From Hyphomicrobiales bacterium (lineage in GTDB: Bacteria; Pseudomonadota; Alphaproteobacteria; Rhizobiales; Rhizobiaceae), in the NCBI GenBank assembly GCA_015654965.1, contig JAATGD010000314.1, positions 1 to 19,739 on the forward strand: 19,739 nucleotides of DNA, in the 5' to 3' direction. The position numbers were made by a program, and so were the translations under genes. Of this stretch, positions 13,217 to 19,739 are shown one piece after another. The notes beneath the pieces were generated by a model. The model saw only the letters and a list, made by a program, of their open reading frames with translations. It did not search any database and was not told the DNA's origin. Position 1 is the stretch's first letter, and every line of letters begins with the position of its first letter.

Positions 13217-13653
13217 ATATAGTCAATACACAAGAATGGACAGTTGAACGGATTTCCCCGTATGGGCGCGATCTGACGGCGGCCATGAAAAAGCTGTGTG
13301 AGCGCTTCCCGGATGATTTAACCGTTGAAAGCATCATGGCCGATATCATGAAGGGAAAGAACCAGCTTTGGTTGATCCTTGATGATGACGACCATTTCAA
13401 AGCTTTTGTCACGACTGAAATCTTTGTCTCGGACTTTACCGGCAAGAAGCGGCTTCACCTATGCGATCTAGGGGGCGAGGGCGGCGTTTATCTCGCTGAC
13501 CTTGTGACGGAACTGGAAAAATTCGCCCACGAACAGGGCATCACTGAAATTCACGCGATGGGCCGGTTTGGCTGGCAGAAGCAATTGGCGAAACACGGAT
13601 ACAAGCCCCTTGTGTTCCGTTTCGGGAAGGAACTAACCCATGGGCAGCAGTAA
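13207..13653 (+). CDS. GNAT-like phage morphogenesis protein
   Basis: The product has 148 residues and overlaps the gp10-like gene by 10 bp and the next gene by 14 bp. The order of elements looks like a GNAT acetyltransferase fold: an N-terminal helix (DLTAAMKKLCERFPDD), beta strands (QLWLILDDDDHFKAFVTTEIF), KKRLHLCDLGGEGG in the acetyl-CoA-binding strand region, and a helix with EKFAHEQGITEIHAMGRFGW leading to KHGYKPLVFRFGKEL. The usual pyrophosphate-binding Q/RxxGxG/A is not convincing, so it may be a non-catalytic relative. Proteins of this kind recur between tail and ejection genes of podoviruses. The catalytic role is uncertain. Confidence 0.65.
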   Translation: MALNIVNTQEWTVERISPYGRDLTAAMKKLCERFPDDLTVESIMADIMKGKNQLWLILDDDDHFKAFVTTEIFVSDFTGKKRLHLCDLGGEGGVYLADLVTELEKFAHEQGITEIHAMGRFGWQKQLAKHGYKPLVFRFGKELTHGQQ

Positions 13654-14623
13654 AAACAAGCAATCATCTACACAGACGAGCGAGCCGCCAAGTTGGGCAA
13701 AAGGTCTATTCACGCAATCGGCGGACGAAGCAGATAAACTATACAACAGCGGGGCAGGCGGGAACGTCTATCAGGGGGATCGCGTGGCCGATCTGAGCGG
13801 AACAACGACCGGCGCGGTCAATAAGCTCACCGGCGCGGCGGACCTTTATAATTCCGATGCTGTGAACAAGCTTGCGACCGGCGACACATCAAGCGCAACC
13901 AATCTTGCCAGTATGGCCGATGGTTCGATGATCGGCAACAACACCGCATTCAATGAAGCGCTGCAAAACACACTGAGCAATACGGCAAATACCATCAATT
14001 CAAGCATGTCAGGGGCCGGTCGCTATGGTTCCGGCGCACACACTGGCGTCATGTCCAACCAGCTTGGACAGGTTGCGACAAATGCGATGGCGAACCAGTA
14101 TAATACTGATGTTTCCAATATGATGAACGCAAACAGCCAGATAGACAGCGCCAATCAGGGACAGCTTGGAGCGCTCAACAGTCTCTATCAGGGCTATTCC
14201 AATGCAGCCGGGAATGCACTGGCAGGCGGGCAGGTGCTTGACCAGAACGCGCAGGCCAAACTTGATGCGGCCAAGGATTACGCGACTGAAACCGATAATC
14301 AGGGCTGGACACGCCTTGGATTACTCCAATCGGCAGCGGCGGGCGCGGCGGGCAACTACGGCACCACGACTGGAAGCCAGAAAAGCAGCTCTAAAGGCTT
14401 CAATCTTCTTTCCGACATTCGCGCCAAAGAAAATATCGTCCCTGTGGGTGAGCGCAATGGCTTTAAGCTCTATGAATGGAACTATCGCGGCATGACAAAG
14501 CGCTGGCGCGGCGTCATGGCTCAGGATTTGCTCAAAACGAACCCGGATGCAGTCAGCCTTGGCGATGATGGTCTTTACCGTGTCGATTATTCCAAGCTTG
14601 GCTTTGATATGGAGGCAGCATAA
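13640..14623 (+). CDS. Ala/Gly/Asn-rich virion protein with C-terminal S74 chaperone domain
   Basis: This 327-residue protein has a long Asn/Ala/Gly/Ser-rich helical part (about 1-250) without any beta-helix or receptor-binding look. It ends in a short intramolecular chaperone domain of the peptidase S74 family (256-327): LLSDIRAKENI, then YEWNYRG, RWRGVMAQDLL, PDAV and VDYSKLGF. Ser258 and Lys263 fit the Ser/Lys pair used for self-cleavage. S74 domains normally trimerise tail fibers and then cut themselves off. Here the gene is the first of three large genes in the place of P22 gp7, gp20 and gp16, so it may be an ejection or tail-tube protein. GGAAGGA precedes the start. Confidence 0.78.
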   Translation: MGSSKNKQSSTQTSEPPSWAKGLFTQSADEADKLYNSGAGGNVYQGDRVADLSGTTTGAVNKLTGAADLYNSDAVNKLATGDTSSATNLASMADGSMIGNNTAFNEALQNTLSNTANTINSSMSGAGRYGSGAHTGVMSNQLGQVATNAMANQYNTDVSNMMNANSQIDSANQGQLGALNSLYQGYSNAAGNALAGGQVLDQNAQAKLDAAKDYATETDNQGWTRLGLLQSAAAGAAGNYGTTTGSQKSSSKGFNLLSDIRAKENIVPVGERNGFKLYEWNYRGMTKRWRGVMAQDLLKTNPDAVSLGDDGLYRVDYSKLGFDMEAA

Positions 14624-15969
14624 TGGCCGGTTTTGACCTCCGCTTTCTCGGTATCCCCGCAATTCAGAACATGCTCACGGCTCAAGGCCCTGCCGTACCT
14701 GAAAACTATCTCACCAATCCGCAGGCGGCTATTCAGCCAGGTATTGACCCTACGGCCACGGCAAGCATTCCACAGCCTCAAGCGCCTATTCAGGTGCCGC
14801 AGGGCGATTTGAGCTATTTCCCGCCCGTTCCTGATGCAAACCGTGCGCCCGTCACTGACAGGCCATTTGCAATGCCGCAGAGCGCCCCACAGCAGCCCGC
14901 ACAGGGTAATTCCGGTTCCTCTGGTGGTAATGGCCTGCAAACAATCGCGGCATTCCTACAGGGCCTTGGTTCTGGCAATGGTGTGCTGTCTGCTATCGGC
15001 GGCGGCTTGGGTGCAGTCCAGCAGCAAAAACAGGAAAATCAGACCGTCAAATACTTGGCTGCTCGCGGCATTCCACAGGGTGAAGCCGAAATATTGGCAC
15101 AAAGCCCGCAGGCAACGTTTCAGGTGTTGCAGAACCTGCGCAAAGGCGTTGATCCTAAAACCGCATTGGAAATTCAGAAGCTTGGATACGAGACAGAGAA
15201 AGCGCGGCGTGAGGCAACGGCTCCAGTCAAACCTAACCTGATAAATGCAGGGGATGGCAACATTTACAATGCAGATAGCCAATCTTGGATGACTGCACCG
15301 AATAGCGGGATGAAAAAGCCGTCAGCTGTTCAGGAATATGAATATGCCAAGGGTCAGGGGTTCCCCGGTACTTTCCAAGATTGGGAAGCATCGAAAAAGG
15401 GAGGCATGTCCCTACAGGTTGACCCGGAAACGGGCGCAGTGACATTCCAGCAGGGTGGCAACATCAAGCCTATGACCGAAGGCCAGTCGAAAGACACGAC
15501 CTATGCAACGCGTGCGGCTGGAGCGCTCCCGGTTCTTGATCAGTATGGGGATGCTTTGACAAGTTTACCGCAGCAAGTCGGCGGAAGCGTCCCTGTGGTA
15601 GGGAATTACACTAAAACCCCTGAATACCAGCAGGCAGAGAATGCAGGCACGGAATTTTTGCAGGCAATTCTGCGTAAAGATACCGGCGCGGCCATCACAA
15701 AAGAGGAAACGCAGGAATATGGCAGGGTGTATCTGCCTCAACCCGGCGATAGCCCTCAAGTTCTTGAGCAGAAGAAAACCGCCCGCACTCGCGCCCTGAA
15801 TGCACTGGAAGCGGGTATGACACCTCAAGCATTGCTCGCCAAAGAGCGGGCACTCAAGAAGGGGGGTGAGGCATCACAAACAGGTATGCAGGTCGGGCAT
15901 ATAGAGGATGGGTATCGCTTCAAAGGCGGTGATCCGGGCGATCCTCAAAGTTGGGAAAAGGTGAACTGA
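14623..15969 (+). CDS. Putative DNA ejection / internal virion protein (448 aa)
   Basis: The start shares a base with the previous stop (TAATG). The first ~100 residues are Pro/Gln/Ala-rich and disordered. They are followed by a Gly-rich hydrophobic stretch (104-132), a helical part (about 140-200), the phage-typical EYEYAKGQGFPGTFQDWEA (238-256), and a conserved-looking domain with GTEFLQAILRKDTGAAI, EYGRVYLPQPGDSPQVLEQKK (342-385). The C-terminus reads IEDGYRFKGGDP and PQSWEKVN. I know this combination from ejection-type proteins of alphaproteobacterial podoviruses. Its position between the S74 protein and the largest protein matches P22 gp20. It probably enters the cell envelope with the DNA. 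The exact role is inferred. Confidence 0.68.
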   Translation: MAGFDLRFLGIPAIQNMLTAQGPAVPENYLTNPQAAIQPGIDPTATASIPQPQAPIQVPQGDLSYFPPVPDANRAPVTDRPFAMPQSAPQQPAQGNSGSSGGNGLQTIAAFLQGLGSGNGVLSAIGGGLGAVQQQKQENQTVKYLAARGIPQGEAEILAQSPQATFQVLQNLRKGVDPKTALEIQKLGYETEKARREATAPVKPNLINAGDGNIYNADSQSWMTAPNSGMKKPSAVQEYEYAKGQGFPGTFQDWEASKKGGMSLQVDPETGAVTFQQGGNIKPMTEGQSKDTTYATRAAGALPVLDQYGDALTSLPQQVGGSVPVVGNYTKTPEYQQAENAGTEFLQAILRKDTGAAITKEETQEYGRVYLPQPGDSPQVLEQKKTARTRALNALEAGMTPQALLAKERALKKGGEASQTGMQVGHIEDGYRFKGGDPGDPQSWEKVN

Positions 15970-18050
15970 TGGCTGGTCCTTGGGAAAAATATCAGACCAA
16001 AGCTGCTACAGGCTCTGCTGCGCCTTGGGAAAAATATCAGGCTATTGATCAGGAACGCGCTGCATCCTCCGACCTCGGCACATTCGATGTACAGAAGCAA
16101 GCCGATCAGTATGAAGCCTTGCGCGCGCCGGGTGCATTTAGCGATAGTAGTGATAGCATTTTAGGCGGTATTCCTTTTGGCGATGAAGCGGTATCAGCTA
16201 TGACGGGTCTCGCTCGTGCTGGTATCAATGCTGTTAAAGGTGATGGCTTCAATTATTCGCAGGAATACAATCGCCAGATGGCGCTGAATGAGGAATTGCA
16301 GCGTCGTCGTGAAGAACGCTCGCCCATCGCTTCAACGGTCGGCAAGGTAGGTGGCAGCATAGGCGTAGCGGCTTCTGCCGCTCCTGCAATGCTGTCAACT
16401 CGTTTTGCATCTGCACCAATTGCGGGGCGGGTAGCTGCTGGTATTGGCGATGGTTTGGGGAGCGGGTTGGTTTACGGTGCTGGCGAAGGGCGTGGACTCA
16501 CTGAACGTGCACAGAACGCCGCTTGGGGCGGCGGTATTGGCACTATTTTTGGTGGCGCGATGCCACTAGCTGGCGCGGGTGCATCAAAAGCCTATGAAGC
16601 GTTCCGCAATTCGCGCCTTGCCAATCCCATCGCTTCACAAGCCGGATCTACGCCAGAAGCACTACGTGTGATTGGTGATGTGTTGGATGCTGATAATACA
16701 CTTGGCGCGGTAGGGCGTCAGAACATGGCGCGCGCGGGGCAGGAGGCTATGCTTGTCGATGCCGGGCCAACGGCACAGAGCCTGCTTGACCAAACGATTC
16801 AGCGGAGCGGCTCAGGCGCACGGGTTGCGCGTGATGCAATCTCGCAGCGCGTATCGCGTGATAGTGCGGCTATAACCTCCGCAATGGATGACGCCTTTGG
16901 TCCGCCTGCAATGGCAATGCCGGGGGCTGCTAATTCATCGGGGAAGGCCGCGCTTTCGGGTCTTTATGATCACGCTTATACCAAACCGATCAACTATGCC
17001 TCGACTAAGGGCTTAGAGATCGAGCAGATGATCAAAAACCGTGTCCCGAAAAGCGCGATTGATGCGGCCAACAATCTGATGCGTGTCGAAGGCGCTCCCC
17101 CTTCACAGCAGATTCTTGCAAAGATGGCAGATGATGGCTCTGTGGTTCTGGAAAGATTGCCGGACGTGAGGCAACTTGATTACATCACACGCGGGTTGAA
17201 TGAGGTTGCAGATCAGGCTGACGGCATGGGCAAGCTTGGTGGCACGACACAGATGGGCCGCGCATACGGCAATCTTTCCAAAGATATTCGTTCGCGGCTG
17301 AAATCCCTTGTTCCGGAATATGGACAGGCACTTGACGCTGCCGGGACAGAAATTGGCAAAGTTAAGGCCGCTCAATTCGGTTACGATATGATGGGCAGTG
17401 GCGTTAAGCGTCAAGAAGTCCAGCAATTTTTGACAGGTCTTCCAAATGCTGAAAAGACTGAGCTTGTTAAAAATATCCGTCAATCGATTGATGATCGGAT
17501 CGCGAATGTCACGAGAGCGGTATCTGATGGTGACATTGATGCACGCGAGGCAATCAAGGCGCTAAAAGACCTTTCCAGCACTTCGAGCCGCGAAAAGGTT
17601 TTGCTCGCAATTGGGCCTAAAAAAAGCCAAAACTTGTTCAAAGAACTTGATCGCGCAACCAAGTCATTCGAACTTCGTGCAGGAGTGACACAGAACTCTA
17701 AGACATACGCACGTCAGGCAATGGACGAGCGTGTGAAAGATTATACGCAGCCGGGAGTAATTGGTTCTCTCGCCCGTGGGGAAGTGAAAAACACACTCCA
17801 GAAGGCCACGCAGGTAGCAACCGGGAACACTGACGATGTCCTTCGTTCGAAGTCAGACAAAATCTATTCCCAGATTGCCGAAATCCTGACGCGTAAGGGT
17901 GGCCCGGGGCAAGAGGCGTATAATGCTATTAATCAGTTGAAACAGACAGATGCCACAACGCTTGCTACATCACAGGCGATACGCAAGTTTATTTCCCCAC
18001 GTTTCGCTTATCCAGCCACAACCCAATTAACAGACAAGCGACCGCGATAG
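15969..18050 (+). CDS. Large putative DNA ejection protein (gp16 position)
   Basis: I chose the ATG at 15969 (overlapping the upstream TGA, with AAAGGTG ahead) over a TTG at 15951. The product has 693 residues. The N-terminus carries PWEKYQ twice (4-9 and 19-24). A Gly/Ala-rich, membrane-active-looking region spans about 118-207 (TVGKVGGSIGVAASAAPA, GDGLGSGLVYGAGEGRG), and a long helical C-terminal half follows. It matches, by order, size and composition, P22 gp16, the large ejection protein that helps DNA across the inner membrane. I see no lytic transglycosylase motif. The last ~20 residues are basic and overlap a gene on the other strand by 62 bp, so the C-terminus may have been replaced when that cassette was inserted. 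Confidence 0.7.
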   Translation: MAGPWEKYQTKAATGSAAPWEKYQAIDQERAASSDLGTFDVQKQADQYEALRAPGAFSDSSDSILGGIPFGDEAVSAMTGLARAGINAVKGDGFNYSQEYNRQMALNEELQRRREERSPIASTVGKVGGSIGVAASAAPAMLSTRFASAPIAGRVAAGIGDGLGSGLVYGAGEGRGLTERAQNAAWGGGIGTIFGGAMPLAGAGASKAYEAFRNSRLANPIASQAGSTPEALRVIGDVLDADNTLGAVGRQNMARAGQEAMLVDAGPTAQSLLDQTIQRSGSGARVARDAISQRVSRDSAAITSAMDDAFGPPAMAMPGAANSSGKAALSGLYDHAYTKPINYASTKGLEIEQMIKNRVPKSAIDAANNLMRVEGAPPSQQILAKMADDGSVVLERLPDVRQLDYITRGLNEVADQADGMGKLGGTTQMGRAYGNLSKDIRSRLKSLVPEYGQALDAAGTEIGKVKAAQFGYDMMGSGVKRQEVQQFLTGLPNAEKTELVKNIRQSIDDRIANVTRAVSDGDIDAREAIKALKDLSSTSSREKVLLAIGPKKSQNLFKELDRATKSFELRAGVTQNSKTYARQAMDERVKDYTQPGVIGSLARGEVKNTLQKATQVATGNTDDVLRSKSDKIYSQIAEILTRKGGPGQEAYNAINQLKQTDATTLATSQAIRKFISPRFAYPATTQLTDKRPR
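15978..16040 (+). repeat. 18-bp direct repeat encoding PWEKYQ twice
   Basis: The identical 18 bp CCTTGGGAAAAATATCAG occur at 15978-15995 and 16023-16040, a 45-bp period in frame. A related TTGGGAAAAG at 15951-15960 encodes the WEK of the preceding protein's end. Confidence 0.85.
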
Positions 18051-18192
18051 CGGCAGCTAGAATAAGAAAACTGCCGAGGTCCCAAGTTTCGCGAACGCTG
18101 CTAAGCCACCACGCTAATGCAGCCCCCACAATAAGGGAGGCAACTGCGCCAACAACGGCAGCTTCTTGTTTTATCTTGTTAGAAATGATCAT
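17989..18192 (-). CDS. Small two-TM membrane protein (minus-strand cassette)
   Basis: The product has 67 residues with two hydrophobic helices (about 10-30, AAVVGAVASLIVGAALAWWL; and about 41-60, SFLILAAAIAVACLLIGLW) and a basic end (DKRNVGK). The ATG overlaps the upstream stop (ATGA), so translation is coupled to the 76-residue gene. Size and two-helix topology fit a holin or a superinfection-exclusion membrane protein. Its last 62 bp overlap the end of the + strand ejection gene, tail to tail. The location after the gp16-position gene equals that of sieA in P22, which favours an exclusion or host-modifying role, but the similarity is only positional. Confidence 0.65.
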   Translation of the reverse strand: MIISNKIKQEAAVVGAVASLIVGAALAWWLSSVRETWDLGSFLILAAAIAVACLLIGLWLDKRNVGK

Positions 18193-18419
18193 CCTCCAAC
18201 ATTAATGAACCGCTTGCACCCATTCGGGGATGGCCCATAGAGGGTAACGGTTCGCGTTCCTGTAAAGTATGAGCATATATACCCACTTGGATAAATTGAG
18301 GTGCCGGGATAGGGGCTTTCGTAGTATAGCACCGCTTTTGACATGAAGAGCATCGCGCCAATTATGGCACCGGCAAATAAAATTATTAACACAAACAAAC
18401 AGCCTATTCCTTCGGACAT
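18189..18419 (-). CDS. Small membrane-anchored protein (minus-strand cassette)
   Basis: This 76-residue protein has one strong N-terminal membrane helix (about 5-27, IGCLFVLIILFAGAIIGAML) and a Tyr/Pro/Gly-rich, probably periplasmic, C-terminal part (YYESPYPGTSIYPSGYI, TLYGPSPNGCKRF). GAGG lies about 6 nt before the ATG. It is the middle gene of a three-gene minus-strand set. It lacks the coiled coil expected of an inner-membrane spanin. I do not recognise the family. Confidence 0.6.
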   Translation of the reverse strand: MSEGIGCLFVLIILFAGAIIGAMLFMSKAVLYYESPYPGTSIYPSGYICSYFTGTRTVTLYGPSPNGCKRFINVGG

Positions 18420-18471
18420 TTCCGCCTCTTATTGAATTTATTCGGCTCGTGTTCGATCTGGTTCATGATGA

Positions 18472-18786
18472 TCAATAGCAATTCGTTGTGACCATGCCAT
18501 ACCCGCCTGTAGAAACGCATGTAGCACGGTTTGCGGCAGACGCTTTTTGCAGTTCAATATACTGCTGGATCATGTGAGCATTGCGAGCGCGGTTGTAATT
18601 CTCTGCATTCGCTTCGATTGTCACGCACTGTCTGAATGCAGGAGTATTGGGTTTCAAACCTTGCTTGGCGCATTTGATACCGATTTGCTTCCCTAGATTT
18701 TGCAACTCGGCGTAATTCATGGCTTCGATCGGTTTTGTTTGACAACCCGCAACAGCCAGCAGCCCAACGATAAATAATCGCTTCAT
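18472..18786 (-). CDS. Lipoprotein (minus-strand cassette)
   Basis: The product has 104 residues with a textbook lipoprotein signal: MKRLFIVGLL followed by the lipobox V-A-G-C (Cys15). The mature part contains AELQNLGKQIGIKCAKQG, FRQCVTIEANAENYNRARN, then RATCVSTGGYGMVTTNCY, with four more Cys that could form two disulfides in the periplasm. Phage lipoproteins of about this size and position can mask outer-membrane receptors (Cor, Llp) or act as outer-membrane spanins. Here receptor masking or another surface change seems as likely as lysis. The ribosome binding site is weak. A 7-bp inverted repeat lies 13-32 bp upstream of the start codon. Confidence 0.72.
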   Translation of the reverse strand: MKRLFIVGLLAVAGCQTKPIEAMNYAELQNLGKQIGIKCAKQGLKPNTPAFRQCVTIEANAENYNRARNAHMIQQYIELQKASAANRATCVSTGGYGMVTTNCY

Positions 18787-18798
18787 CCTAAACCCCTA

Positions 18799-18818
18799 AA
18801 TGTGCCGCCGCGCACATT
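18799..18818 (-). promoter_or_regulatory. Inverted repeat upstream of the minus-strand lipoprotein gene
   Basis: AATGTGC (18799-18805) and GCACATT (18812-18818) are perfect inverted arms around CGCCGC. The element lies between the palindromic terminator and the start of the minus-strand cassette, so it could be an operator or a leader hairpin. The role is inferred. Confidence 0.5.
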
Positions 18819-18846
18819 CTGCCTCAACACCATCAAAAAGAAAAGC

Positions 18847-18875
18847 AGCCGCCCCAAATTTGGGGCGGCTTTTTG
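18847..18875 (+). terminator. Perfect 24-bp palindromic terminator between divergent genes
   Basis: AGCCGCCCC (18847-18855) pairs with GGGGCGGCT (18862-18870); with the central AAATTT the whole 18847-18870 is its own reverse complement. T-runs follow on the + strand (18870-18874) and, 2 nt out, on the minus strand (TTTTCTTTTT), so it can terminate both ways. It ends about 16 nt before the macro-domain start codon. Confidence 0.85.
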
Positions 18876-18890
18876 TTTGAAAGTCCAATC

Positions 18891-19442
18891 ATGAAAATCA
18901 TTCTATGTGACTGCAACAGCGCAGTTGTAGATGCTTGGCAAGCGGCCGACCTTGAAGCGGAGTACGGAAGTATCTTCGATCATCCTGCCGATGCGATTGT
19001 TTCTCCGGCAAATTCCTTCGGCTTCATGGATGGTGGAATTGATCTGGCATACTCGGAACATTTCGGATGGGGCGTTCAATCGGATGTTAAACGTCTCATA
19101 CAGCTCGAATATGACGGCGAATTGCTGATTGGTCAGGCTCTATCAGTCAAAACAGGTAAGGTTGATTTCCCGACGCTGATTTCTGCCCCAACCATGCGAA
19201 TTCCTATGGTTATACCAGACCCCAACCATATCCGCATGGCTACCAAGGCCGCGATAAAGGAAGCTCTCCGGATTGGCGCAAGAAGTATTGCAATTCCGGG
19301 GATGGGGGCTGGTTCTGGTCAGGTTCGCCCTGAGTGGGTCGCGTGCATGATGAAGGCGGGAATTGATGATGCTCTTAATCCACGACCCTTTCCCCAAACT
19401 CTGAATGTAGCAAGCGCCCATCACTGGGCAGTCAAGCCTTAA
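18891..19442 (+). CDS. Macro-domain (ADP-ribose-binding) protein
   Basis: I use the ATG at 18891; a TTG at 18873 would lie in the terminator T-run. The 183-residue product has the macro-domain core: ADAIVSPANSFGFMDGGID (33-51), which supplies the ADP-ribose-binding Asn and Gly-rich loop, and SIAIPGMGAGSGQV (132-145), the phosphate loop. Macro domains bind or hydrolyse ADP-ribose, its 1''-phosphate, or ADP-ribose on proteins or DNA. In phages they are scattered accessory genes; one idea is reversal of ADP-ribosylation or removal of NAD-derived defence signals. It is flanked on both sides by strong terminators with its own start signals, like a moron cassette. No promoter is obvious. Confidence 0.82.
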   Translation: MKIILCDCNSAVVDAWQAADLEAEYGSIFDHPADAIVSPANSFGFMDGGIDLAYSEHFGWGVQSDVKRLIQLEYDGELLIGQALSVKTGKVDFPTLISAPTMRIPMVIPDPNHIRMATKAAIKEALRIGARSIAIPGMGAGSGQVRPEWVACMMKAGIDDALNPRPFPQTLNVASAHHWAVKP

Positions 19443-19448
19443 CGATAT

Positions 19449-19471
19449 AGCCGCCGAAGGGCGGCTTTTTT
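19449..19471 (+). terminator. Rho-independent terminator after macro-domain gene
   Basis: AGCCGCC (19449-19455) pairs with GGCGGCT (19460-19466) around GAAG and ends in T6 (19466-19471). The next gene starts 14 nt later. Confidence 0.85.
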
Positions 19472-19484
19472 CATGGAGAAGCCA

Positions 19485-19739
19485 ATGGCCTACGAGCAAT
19501 ACATCCGGCAGGCTGCAATCGCTCGCGGAATTGATCCAGATATCGCGGTTCGCGTTGCCAAATCGGAAGGTGGGGTAAACGGATATATTCAAAGTCGAGT
19601 CAAAAAGAATGGCGCACAGGAACCGTCTTTCGGCCCTTTCCAGCTTCTAGTTGGCGGCGGCGGCAGTGGTTTCCCGGAAGGCATGGGAAATCAGATGATC
19701 CGGGAGACGGGTTTAGACCCACGCGATCCGCGAAACGCG
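19485..19739 (+). CDS. Lysozyme/transglycosylase-like phage protein, N-terminal part (cut by window end)
   Basis: A GGAG ribosome binding site (19475-19478) precedes an ATG that opens 85 codons without stop to the window edge. The N-terminus, YIRQAAIARGIDPDIAVRVAKSEGG (6-30), then PSFGPFQLLVGG (47-58), fits the SLT-like lytic transglycosylase fold of phage lysis or virion-associated murein hydrolases, with Glu28 in SEGG as the likely catalytic acid and SFGPFQ as the following conserved loop. It could be a tail lysozyme opening the wall at infection or an endolysin-type enzyme. It lies after the macro-domain gene and its terminator. The rest of the gene is outside the window. Confidence 0.7.
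   Translation, partial: MAYEQYIRQAAIARGIDPDIAVRVAKSEGGVNGYIQSRVKKNGAQEPSFGPFQLLVGGGGSGFPEGMGNQMIRETGLDPRDPRNA

Noticed and set aside
1..19739. tRNA genes, CRISPR arrays, insertion sequences, integrase or att sites
   Set aside because: I looked for cloverleaf-like segments, regularly spaced repeats, transposase motifs and duplicated ends and found none that I could support.

Overview
The window is a stretch of a temperate-type podovirus genome, either a prophage or a phage contig. The best fit is a phage of an alphaproteobacterial host, probably Rhizobiales (Brucella/Ochrobactrum/Rhizobium-like). This rests on the moderate-to-high GC, the rhizobial-style replication and DnaA-like proteins, and a morphogenesis block in which P22-type portal, adaptor and packaged-DNA-stabilising proteins are combined with an N4-gp56-type coat protein. 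No integrase, repressor, tailspike or host gene is visible, so integration status and exact host cannot be read from this sequence.

Layout on the + strand. Positions 1-2710 hold a tightly overlapping early module: the end of a DUF1064-like nuclease, a replication initiator that carries iteron-like repeats inside its own coding sequence (a lambda-type origin candidate), an overlapping unknown protein, a small protein containing a DnaA domain IV, and a basic regulator-like protein. At 2679-2816 a good sigma70-type promoter overlaps the end of that regulator gene and is followed at once by two strong tandem terminators. This is the geometry of a lambda Q / pR' / tR' late switch. Next come four tiny genes (2831-3460), including a mini-lipoprotein and a one-TM peptide, in the place where P22 and lambda keep lysis genes.

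Positions 3505-13216 are packaging and head genes: small and large terminase, portal, an inserted unknown gene, scaffold, coat, a likely decoration protein, a head fiber protein, a zinc-finger mini-protein, a gp4-like tail adaptor and a gp10-like stabilising protein. The gp10-like gene is interrupted by an in-frame TAA at codon 94, with the frame conserved on both sides. Positions 13207-18050 hold a GNAT-like protein, an S74-chaperone-tipped protein, and two large putative ejection proteins in the position of P22 gp7/gp20/gp16.

Positions 17989-18786 carry three minus-strand genes (two small membrane proteins and a lipoprotein). They lie where P22 carries its immI/sieA accessory locus and are separated from the following macro-domain gene by a perfect 24-bp palindromic terminator. 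The window ends inside a probable lysozyme/transglycosylase gene. Several accessory or head genes are preceded, just upstream of their ribosome binding site, by a GC-rich terminator-like hairpin, which suggests that late transcription must be antiterminated.
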